From Vibrio ziniensis (GTDB lineage: Bacteria > Pseudomonadota > Gammaproteobacteria > Enterobacterales > Vibrionaceae): a stretch of DNA of 64,000 nucleotides. A program made the translations under genes and the position numbers. Where the stretch lies: assembly GCF_011064285.1 (NCBI RefSeq), contig NZ_CP049331.1:2790001-2854000 (forward strand). The letters are read 5' to 3'. Positions within the stretch are counted from its first letter, which is position 1. Every line of letters begins with the position of its first letter. Of this stretch, positions 57,674 through 64,000 are shown in pieces. The notes below the pieces were generated by a model, which searched no databases, was not told the DNA's origin, and saw only the letters and a program-made list of their open reading frames with translations.

Positions 57674-59505
57674 TAGTACACATCCCTTTGGTAACGTTTC
57701 GCTTTGCGAAGTTCATTCAAATACTCTTCAGCCTTCTCGCGAGTCAGGCCACCTTGTTGCTCTGCAACAATCACTAATGCTTCATGGACATCTTTCGCCA
57801 TGCGAGTGGCATCACCACAGATATAGATGTAGGCGCCATCTTGCAGCCATTCCCAAACTTGCTCTGCCTGCTCAAGGATACGATGTTGCACATACACTTT
57901 TTCATGTTGGTCGCGGCTAAATGCCACATCCAAACGACTTAAAGCACCAGACTTCAGATATTTCTGCCACTCAACTTGGTATAAGAAATCTTGGGTAAAT
58001 GTACGGTCACCGAAGAACAACCAGCTCTTACCTTCTGCTCCTCGGTTATCACGCTCTTGAACAAAGCTGCGGAATGGTGCAATACCAGTACCCGGACCGA
58101 CCATGATGATTGGCGTAGAGTCATCCTGTGGTAGCTTGAAGTTATTATTGTGCTCAATAAACACTTTAACTTCATCGCCCTCTTCCAGTCTGCGACCTAA
58201 GAAGCTAGACGCTCCGCCTTGACGAACTTCTTCACCTTGTTCGTATTCAACAATGCCGACAGTGAGGTGTACTTCTTCTTCCACTTCAGACTGACTGGAT
58301 GCAATAGAATAGAGACGAGGAGTTAAACGACGTAGCAAAGATACCAACTCCTGAGCAGACAACTTGGTGTGTTGCTCATTTAATACATCAATAACTTGAG
58401 TGTTCGACGCGTATTCACGAAGTTTGTCTTTATCAGCCACTAGAGCTTGTAGCTTTTCACTGCCCGATAGCTCAGCAAACTTAGTAACAAGTTGAGGATT
58501 AGCGCCCGTGATTTCATATTTGCTAACGAGTGCGCTATGAATAGAGAGACTTTCGCCATCAACATCTACACTTTCAACGCCCGATAAACCTACTGCGCCG
58601 GCAATAGCATTAGCCAGTTCTGAGCTGTTTTCATACCAAACACCTAGCGCGTCACCTGGTTGATAAGTTAGACCAGAGCCTTCTAAGTCAATTTCGATAT
58701 GACGAACGTCTTTTCCTGAGTCACGACCAGTGATTTTTTGACTCGTCAGTAATGTAGCCGTATATGGATTTTGTTTCGTGTATTGAGAGTGGGAAGCCGC
58801 TGCCTGACCTACAGGTAGCTGAACCACTTCTGCTTGAGTACTCGCTAGTGAAGCTTTCACTACTTCAAGAGCTTTTGCACGCCATTGCGTAGCTGGCTGG
58901 TCGTAATCCACATCGCAATCAACGCGATCAATAAAACGTTTAGCGCCTAGCTTTTCCAGGAATGCATCAAAGTCTTTACCTGTTTGGCAGAAAAACTCAT
59001 AACTGGAATCGCCCAACCCAATCACACCGTATTCTAAATTCGGTAATTTAGGCGCTTTCTTTGATTGCAGGAATTCATGTAGCTCCAGAGCATTATCAGG
59101 AGCTTCACCTTCACCGTTGGTGGAAGCCACAAAAATAACGTGGGTCTCTTTCGCTAAGTCTTTACCTTTGTAATCACTGGCATCAAACAAACGCACAGCA
59201 ACACCTGCCGCTTGCGCTTCATGCTCTAACGCCTCTGCCACACCTTTAGCATTACCCGTTTGAGAAGCATAAATAATGGTGAGTTGACTATCTGGTTTCG
59301 CCGCAGCTACCGCTGAGGCTTGAGTAATAAGAGGATTGGTTGCCGTAGATTGAGATTGGCTTAACCCCCAAAAATAACCGCTCACCCAAGCTAATTGCTG
59401 AGGTGATAGTTGTGAAACTGTTTGTTGCAGTTGGTTTAACTGCGAGTCGTTTAGTGGGCCAGTTAAACTAACCAGCTCTTTTGGTATGGTATTTCCTGAA
59501 GACAT
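57673..59505 (-). CDS. cysJ: Sulfite reductase flavoprotein alpha subunit
   Basis: CysJ passes electrons from NADPH through FAD and FMN to CysI. The 610-residue protein has a flavodoxin domain ([17 protein letters not shown], near residue 75), the FAD motif [10 protein letters not shown] near residue 395 and the NADPH motif [14 protein letters not shown] near residue 463, ending in RDVY. ATG at 59505 has AAGGA 10 nt upstream; ATG at 59526 would add seven residues with no close ribosome site. CysB control is expected, but no site was identified. Confidence 0.96.
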   Translation of the reverse strand: MSSGNTIPKELVSLTGPLNDSQLNQLQQTVSQLSPQQLAWVSGYFWGLSQSQSTATNPLITQASAVAAAKPDSQLTIIYASQTGNAKGVAEALEHEAQAAGVAVRLFDASDYKGKDLAKETHVIFVASTNGEGEAPDNALELHEFLQSKKAPKLPNLEYGVIGLGDSSYEFFCQTGKDFDAFLEKLGAKRFIDRVDCDVDYDQPATQWRAKALEVVKASLASTQAEVVQLPVGQAAASHSQYTKQNPYTATLLTSQKITGRDSGKDVRHIEIDLEGSGLTYQPGDALGVWYENSSELANAIAGAVGLSGVESVDVDGESLSIHSALVSKYEITGANPQLVTKFAELSGSEKLQALVADKDKLREYASNTQVIDVLNEQHTKLSAQELVSLLRRLTPRLYSIASSQSEVEEEVHLTVGIVEYEQGEEVRQGGASSFLGRRLEEGDEVKVFIEHNNNFKLPQDDSTPIIMVGPGTGIAPFRSFVQERDNRGAEGKSWLFFGDRTFTQDFLYQVEWQKYLKSGALSRLDVAFSRDQHEKVYVQHRILEQAEQVWEWLQDGAYIYICGDATRMAKDVHEALVIVAEQQGGLTREKAEEYLNELRKAKRYQRDVY

Positions 59506-59622
59506 TGTCACGACTTCCTTATTCATTGCGTGACGATAGATTAACCACTCTCCTTAATAACAAGAAAGAATAGAAGAGAATGTTTTATAACTTTTTGGAA
59601 GTAAGAAGATGAAATTTCAATC

Positions 59623-59853
59623 TCAAATGGATTCTACCCTGACTTGTTTAAAGCCTACCGCCATCGCCGATTTAGAAGCTAAATCCAAATCTGCATAGTG
59701 GCACTCTTCACCGCTAGCGTTTGTTAACAGTACAAAACCACCCGCTTGATGGCGAAATTCCACTATCCACGCCCCTTCGTGAGCAGAAGGCTCAATGATT
59801 GCTTCCACCAGCTTCTTCTCACGATATAAGTTTCTCAGTTCTGTGATTGTCAT
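59623..59853 (-). CDS. Small conserved protein of unknown function
   Basis: This 76-residue protein (MTITELRNLYREKKLVEA...) has an N-terminal helix followed by alternating strands and a C-terminal helix-strand (AVGFKQVRVESI), and no membrane segment. I recall similar short proteins in other vibrios, but no function can be assigned. It lies 96-117 bp from cysJ on the same strand, with an A/T-rich gap. A GAGAG/AAGGA stretch precedes the ATG. Confidence 0.75.
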   Translation of the reverse strand: MTITELRNLYREKKLVEAIIEPSAHEGAWIVEFRHQAGGFVLLTNASGEECHYADLDLASKSAMAVGFKQVRVESI

Positions 59854-59952
59854 TCCTTATACTCTCACCAAGCTAAGTCCACTCAATAAGCATGGCTCAA
59901 TAATGATGAAGTGCTAAATAACAATAAGAAATATTTCTTCAGCAATAAACGC

Positions 59953-59985
59953 AAAAAAGCCACGGCTTGCGTGGCTTTCTTTTTT
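59953..59985. terminator. Terminator after the outer-membrane protein gene
   Basis: AAAGCCACG-GCTTG-CGTGGCTTT with A and T runs on both sides, 10 bp downstream of the gene at 59996. Confidence 0.88.
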
Positions 59986-59995
59986 AATACAACAA

Positions 59996-60661
59996 TTAAA
60001 ACTTAAATTGAGTCCCGAGAAACCAACCATCAGCAAACACATAAGACATGTCAGTATCTGGTGAGTCTGTAGCTAAATCCGTAAATTCTAAGTCAATCAC
60101 TCGGTAGCCACCTCTAAAAGAGAGCTCACCCGCTTGCAAAGGAAGCACGTATTGAACCCCTGCAATCACATCTGAACTTTTAATGCTATCGCTATTGCCG
60201 AACTCAAATTGACCAATGATGTCAAAGTTGGTATCTGGCACCGAAATTTCAGCATGTGCATACCAGTTAAAAGTCATATCATCGAACGAGTATTTCTGAC
60301 CATCTTTCGCTTTATAATCACTGCTCGCATACTGAGTCATTGAAATACCCGCATCAAACGTCATCAACTCACGATCTAAAATGTTGTAATAGAAAGTGTA
60401 ATCGTACTTATCATAAGACGCATAATCAGCGTCTAGATTAGTGTAACGAATACTCATGTTAGGCAAATATGGCAATTGATGCTCAACCGCCAAATTCAAT
60501 ACAGGAGAGTTAGCATCATCACGGCGTGTATTATCAATTTTAGTGCTTGGGAACCACATATCAGCGGCTACCTTGACATCCACTAAAGAATCGGCACACC
60601 AAGCAGGAGCCGAGCCCATCATTAATAAAGAGGTAAATACGGCTACGATAGGTTTATTCAT
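59996..60661 (-). CDS. Outer-membrane beta-barrel protein (TIGR04219-like)
   Basis: The 221-residue protein starts with a signal peptide (MNKPIVAVFTSLLMMGSAPAWC, cleavage near ADSLV) and continues as alternating amphipathic strands ending in FLGTQFKF, with a C-terminal Phe typical of outer-membrane barrels. It resembles the TIGR04219 family of small vibrio and Shewanella outer-membrane proteins, whose function is unknown. ATG at 60661 has GGAG upstream; a start at 60688 would add nine residues. Confidence 0.8.
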   Translation of the reverse strand: MNKPIVAVFTSLLMMGSAPAWCADSLVDVKVAADMWFPSTKIDNTRRDDANSPVLNLAVEHQLPYLPNMSIRYTNLDADYASYDKYDYTFYYNILDRELMTFDAGISMTQYASSDYKAKDGQKYSFDDMTFNWYAHAEISVPDTNFDIIGQFEFGNSDSIKSSDVIAGVQYVLPLQAGELSFRGGYRVIDLEFTDLATDSPDTDMSYVFADGWFLGTQFKF

Positions 60662-60747
60662 CCTATTTTGCTCCAAAAATTTTTTCACTAGCTAATAAAC
60701 GTGATAGTAGCATATTACCTATGAGGGAAAACTCATATTCGTCAGAT

Positions 60748-60957
60748 TTAACGTGGCGCTTTATCTCCCTGACGGAATACCCACACAACAAACGCTATCA
60801 GTATCACCCATGGTAACAATTTAATTGCCATACCAAACATACCAAGTACCAGCATTACCAATATCGATAACCCAATAGCAGCAAACACACTCATCAGTGT
60901 TAGTCCTGTCACCAGTAATGTCGCCACAAACACTAATATAAAAATAATCTCGAACAT
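60748..60957 (-). CDS. pspG: Phage-shock protein G (PspG)
   Basis: PspG is a small inner-membrane member of the PspF regulon for envelope stress. The 69-residue protein has two long hydrophobic segments (about 3-32 and 35-60) with the conserved MAIKLLPWVI...VWVFR region that matches E. coli PspG. The neighbour is dusA, as in E. coli, where pspG lies beside dusA. A strong ribosome site (AAGAGGAGAG) precedes the ATG and a candidate sigma-54 promoter is 51 bp upstream. Confidence 0.85.
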   Translation of the reverse strand: MFEIIFILVFVATLLVTGLTLMSVFAAIGLSILVMLVLGMFGMAIKLLPWVILIAFVVWVFRQGDKAPR

Positions 60958-61007
60958 GATTCACTCTCCTCTTAGCAATGCTTTTTTCATCACGCTACAG
61001 AAGCATT

Positions 61008-61023
61008 AGCAGTATTCATTCCA
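61008..61023 (-). promoter_or_regulatory. Candidate sigma-54 promoter of pspG
   Basis: Minus strand TGGAATGAATACTGCT carries GG and GC separated by exactly 10 bp, as required at -24/-12. pspG is sigma-54 and PspF dependent in E. coli, which supports the call. Confidence 0.65.
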
Positions 61024-61060
61024 AGTTACAAATAAACATAACAGACTGAATTTTAATAAC

Positions 61061-61097
61061 AAAAAAGCCAACAAATCGATTTTTTGTTGGCTTTTTT
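61061..61097 (-). terminator. Terminator after dusA
   Basis: AGCCAACAAA pairs with TTTGTTGGCT, flanked by A6 and T6 runs, 38 bp downstream of the dusA stop. It separates dusA from pspG. Confidence 0.88.
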
Positions 61098-61134
61098 ACA
61101 AAGTGGGGTGAAATTCACTAACTAGTGGTGAAAT

Positions 61135-62118
61135 TTACACGCCTAATTCTTGATATGGGATTTTAGCTAAAGCCGCTTCAACAACTTCAATACCAGCACC
61201 CTGCTTATGTGCATTCTCACTGATGTAACGACGCCATTGACGGGCACCCGGCATATTCTGGAACATGCCTAGCATATGGCGAGTGATATGACCAAGATAA
61301 GCACCTTGTGATAGCTGTTGCTCGATATATGGGAACATTTCAAAAATCACTTCAGAACGCTTTTTCACTGGTGTATCTAAACCAAAGATTTGCTGATCCA
61401 CTTCGGCCAAAATATAAGGACTTTGGTAAGCTTCGCGGCCAATCATCACACCATCGAGATGGGCCAAGTGCTGTTTCGCTTCTTCTAAACTCTTCACGCC
61501 GCCGTTGATGGCAATGTTTAAATGTGCAAAGTCTCGTTTGATTTGATAAGCGCGGTTGTAGTCCAACGGTGGTATTTCACGGTTTTCTTTTGGGCTCAAT
61601 CCACTCAACCATGCTTTACGAGCGTGAATAGTAAAATGTTCACAGCCACCTTTTTCTGAAACGATGGTAATGAAATCGGTCAGGAACTCGTACGAATCCA
61701 GATCATCGATACCAATACGTGTTTTTACCGTCACAGGCACATCAACCACATCTTTCATCGCAGCAACACAATCGGCAACTAACTGAGGTTCAGCCATTAA
61801 ACATGCTCCAAAGCGACCATTTTGCACACGGTCTGATGGGCAGCCTACGTTCAGGTTGATTTCATCGTAACCACGTTCTTGAGCTAGCTTGGCACAGTGC
61901 GCAAGATCAACCGGATTCGAACCGCCTAACTGCAACGCCAATGGATGTTCTTCTTGGTTATAAGCAAGAAAATCACCTTTGCCATGAATGATCGCACCAG
62001 TCGTCACCATTTCGGTATACAACAAAGTTTGCGATGTCATTAGACGGTGGAAGTAACGACAATGGCGGTCAGTCCAATCGAGCATCGGAGCGACAGATAA
62101 TCGGAATGATGGATACAT
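61135..62118 (-). CDS. dusA: tRNA-dihydrouridine(20/20a) synthase
   Basis: DusA reduces uridines 20 and 20a in the D-loop of tRNAs with FMN and NADPH. The 327-residue protein has [16 protein letters not shown] at its start, the FMN-site LQLGGSNP, the catalytic cysteine in GRFGACLM (near residue 98) and AINGGV with [13 protein letters not shown] at 62118 has GAGG 8 nt upstream. The 5' end of dusA is a known integration target for tyrosine-recombinase elements, and an integrase gene starts 250 bp away in the opposite direction. Confidence 0.96.
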   Translation of the reverse strand: MYPSFRLSVAPMLDWTDRHCRYFHRLMTSQTLLYTEMVTTGAIIHGKGDFLAYNQEEHPLALQLGGSNPVDLAHCAKLAQERGYDEINLNVGCPSDRVQNGRFGACLMAEPQLVADCVAAMKDVVDVPVTVKTRIGIDDLDSYEFLTDFITIVSEKGGCEHFTIHARKAWLSGLSPKENREIPPLDYNRAYQIKRDFAHLNIAINGGVKSLEEAKQHLAHLDGVMIGREAYQSPYILAEVDQQIFGLDTPVKKRSEVIFEMFPYIEQQLSQGAYLGHITRHMLGMFQNMPGARQWRRYISENAHKQGAGIEVVEAALAKIPYQELGV

Positions 62119-62369
62119 ATGAAAAACCTCTTTTAATTTCAACTACATAGTTCACAACATACCGCTTAGCGTCCTAACACATTTCATCCGGTTTTAGCCA
62201 TTTTGCGCATAAAGGGACAAATCAGGGACATACTAAGGGACAAAATATCGCTCCCGATAGTTATAAGGCGGTGGATTATACATACCCTATTACTTTGCTT
62301 CAATTGCAAACAGAAAGGGCACATTACTTCATCACTTCGAAACTCATACAACAACATCTGAGGTTCGAA
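62119..62369. other. dusA-integrase junction with phased repeats
   Basis: This 251-bp gap between the divergent dusA and integrase genes holds three GGGACA direct repeats at 62214, 62225 and 62237, spaced 11-12 bp. They probably mark recombinase arm sites or an operator. The dusA promoter must also lie here. The attachment core itself is expected in or near the first codons of dusA. Confidence 0.6.
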
Positions 62370-63452
62370 ATGACAAAAGCCATTATTGAAAAAGTCACAA
62401 CAAAAAGTGGGTTCAAGTATAAAGCACGAGTTCGATATCAACTCCCAAACAAAAAACGTTTTGAAAGAGCTAAAACCTTTAGCAAAAAAAATCATGCTCA
62501 AAAATGGGCACAAGAACTAATTAAGCAAATAGAGTCAAATGGACTCCCAATAGAAGATACCTGTAAGAGCATTCTAATTGGTGATTTAATATCCCTTTAC
62601 CTTGTAGACCCTTTCACATCTCGTGGCATAGGAAGATCAAAACGCGCAGTATTACAAAGACTTCGTACCTACGATATTGCTTTAATCGAAGCAGATAAGC
62701 TAACAGCAAATCACATTGTTCTGCATTGCAAAACTAGACTGGAAGAACCAACAAAACCGCTTCCACAAACGGTTTACCACGATGTAACTTACCTTCGAAG
62801 CGTAATTAATGTTGCTGAAACTATGTTTGGCTACAAAGCAAATCTAAGAGCACACGAGGAGGCTATTCCAACTCTAATAACCTACGGTTTAATTGCACGT
62901 AGTAATAGCAGAGAACGACGGCCAACTCTCTCAGAGTTGCAAAAGATAGAGGAAGGATTACGAAAACGTCAGACCCATAGATCCTCGAATATACCCCTCG
63001 TGGATATATTTCACATTTCAATATATACATGCATGCGTATAGGTGAGATTTGCCGTGTTACATGGGAGGATTTGAACATTACCGCATCAACACTAACCAT
63101 TAAGAACCGTAAAGATCCTCGTATCAAGCAAGGAAATCACTGCACAATTCCGTTATGTGAAGAAGCATTAAATATCATTATAAAGCAAAATAAAGTCAAC
63201 GGAGAAGAACGAATCTTCCCTTTCAAACCGCAGTCTATCGGTGCTGCATGGCAGCGAGTATGTAAAGAACTGAAGATTGAAAACTTACACTATCATGATC
63301 TCCGAGCTGAAGGGGCTTGTCGCTTGTTCGAACAAGGATTAAACATTATCGAGATATCAAAAATTACCGGGCATAGAGACATTAATGTCTTAAATAATGT
63401 TTATTTACGTTTAGGCGTTCAAGCTTTGCACTCTCATTCACCATTAAAGTAA
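62370..63452 (+). CDS. Tyrosine recombinase/integrase (dusA-associated)
   Basis: The 360-residue protein is a phage-type integrase. It has an N-terminal arm-binding domain (about 1-55), a core-binding domain (about 70-190) and a catalytic domain with Arg in CMRIGEICRVTW (near residue 227), HDLR (about 312) and GHRDINVLNNVYLRL with the His/Arg box and nucleophile Tyr (near residue 343). ATG at 62370 has GAGG upstream; an earlier GTG is rejected. It is A/T-rich compared with dusA and divergent from it. A hairpin terminator follows, then a second, related recombinase. Confidence 0.93.
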   Translation: MTKAIIEKVTTKSGFKYKARVRYQLPNKKRFERAKTFSKKNHAQKWAQELIKQIESNGLPIEDTCKSILIGDLISLYLVDPFTSRGIGRSKRAVLQRLRTYDIALIEADKLTANHIVLHCKTRLEEPTKPLPQTVYHDVTYLRSVINVAETMFGYKANLRAHEEAIPTLITYGLIARSNSRERRPTLSELQKIEEGLRKRQTHRSSNIPLVDIFHISIYTCMRIGEICRVTWEDLNITASTLTIKNRKDPRIKQGNHCTIPLCEEALNIIIKQNKVNGEERIFPFKPQSIGAAWQRVCKELKIENLHYHDLRAEGACRLFEQGLNIIEISKITGHRDINVLNNVYLRLGVQALHSHSPLK

Positions 63453-63631
63453 AGATTACCAATAGGCTATTTAACAGATAGCCTATTTTCTCAAATTTGA
63501 TATTTCACGTAACAGTAAAAAGAATACTTGTATCAAAAAATAGTATTTTAACCCAAAAAACAAACTTACTTTGACTCAAAACACCAATAAATGCCAAATA
63601 TCAGTCAAATCATCCCAACTAAGGAATAATA
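63453..63631. other. Gap between the two recombinase genes
   Basis: 179 bp of A/T-rich sequence. Apart from the terminator and an AAGGA ribosome site (63621-63625) for the next gene, nothing was recognised. Confidence 0.5.
63461..63490 (+). terminator. Hairpin terminator after the integrase
   Basis: AATAGGCTAT (63461-63470) and ATAGCCTATT (63478-63487) form a perfect 10-bp stem followed by TTTCTC, 8 bp after the stop. Confidence 0.75.
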
Positions 63632-64000
63632 ATGGCTGTGTATATTGAAACTAACTTTGGCAAAAAAGGCACAACTTATAAAGTTCGTTACCGCAATAAA
63701 CAAAAGAATAAATGTAAAACATTTAACAGCATAGTTGAGGCAGAAAGATATGCTAAAAAGCTCAAAAACCTATCGGCAACGATAATAAAAGACTCATCGA
63801 CTAAATTAACAGTCGGTGAGGTTATCCAAAGCCTTCTAGCAAATGAAAAAACCAAAGAAGCGATGAAAGGTGCTATTTCTAATTTGAAAATGCTACTGAA
63901 CTATGACATAGCTTTGATACGAACTAATGAATTACGCGCTTCTGACCTTATTAATCACTGTCAGCAACGTCAAAGCGATCTAACTCAACCAAGTCCTGCA
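63632..64000 (+). CDS. Second tyrosine recombinase, N-terminal part (cut by window edge)
   Basis: The frame from ATG at 63632 stays open for 123 codons to the window end. It starts MAVYIETNFGKKGTTYKVRY, an arm-binding domain, and continues into a core-binding domain. It aligns with the first integrase: YKVRY...KTF against YKARVRY...AKTF, and LLNYDIALIRTNELRASDL against LRTYDIALIEADKLTANHI. It is therefore a diverged paralog in tandem, and its catalytic domain lies beyond the window. AAGGA stands 6 nt before the start. Confidence 0.82.
   Translation, partial: MAVYIETNFGKKGTTYKVRYRNKQKNKCKTFNSIVEAERYAKKLKNLSATIIKDSSTKLTVGEVIQSLLANEKTKEAMKGAISNLKMLLNYDIALIRTNELRASDLINHCQQRQSDLTQPSPA

Noticed and set aside
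62370..64000. Classification of the tandem recombinases as a GInt-type multi-integrase island.
   Set aside because: As I recall, those elements have overlapping recombinase genes plus a small partner; here a 179-bp gap with a terminator separates the two, and the rest is outside the window.

Overview
The window looks like chromosome 1 of a Vibrio. The gene order (mreB-msh cluster-mshH/csrD-ssb-qstR-galU-uvrA-pglL-class V aminotransferase-lysC-metH-nhaP, then cysJIH, pspG and dusA), the MSHA pilus locus and the QstR-like regulator beside ssb all match what I recall of Vibrio cholerae and its relatives. The species cannot be fixed by reading. Base composition is moderate throughout, except for an A/T-rich right end.

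Region 1 (1-8579, minus strand): a cell-shape and envelope run mreB-mreC-mreD-maf-rng-yhdP, followed by the start of a nitrilase-family gene. Region 2 (8730-26883, minus): the complete MSHA type IV pilus cluster in the order mshH-I-J-K-L-M-N-E-G, then mshB-A-C-D-O-P-Q. Many of its genes overlap by 1-11 nt, and there is no mshF between mshG and mshB. MshE carries a clear c-di-GMP-binding MshEN domain and MshH is a degenerate GGDEF/EAL protein of the CsrD type. Region 3 (27021-34329): ssb (minus), then qstR, galU, uvrA with a LexA box, and a PglL-type O-oligosaccharyltransferase (plus).

Region 4 (34460-42812): a class V aminotransferase, a lysine riboswitch controlling lysC, metH with a MetJ operator upstream, and an NhaP-type antiporter. 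The gaps on both sides of metH-nhaP hold two diverged copies of a MITE-like repeat, a nested inverted repeat and a 5' fragment of a tRNA-Asp gene. Region 5 (43439-54986, minus): two tandem rRNA operons only about 330 bp apart. The upstream one is 16S-Ile-Ala-23S-5S. The downstream one is 16S-Glu-Lys-Val-23S-5S-Asp. Their 23S genes differ by covarying base pairs in one helix region.

Region 6 (55171-62118, minus): the assimilatory sulfate operon cysJIH, a small conserved gene, an outer-membrane beta-barrel protein, pspG with a candidate sigma-54 promoter, and dusA. Region 7 (62119-64000, plus): the start of a mobile element at the 5' end of dusA, with two related tyrosine recombinases in tandem preceded by three phased GGGACA repeats. 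The second recombinase is cut by the window edge, so the cargo of this island lies outside the window. I did not find a clearly new multi-gene system inside the window. The best leads are the tandem-recombinase module at dusA, a possible link between PglL and Ser-rich MSHA components, the tRNA-Asp fragment with its inverted-repeat element, and the covarying rRNA differences.
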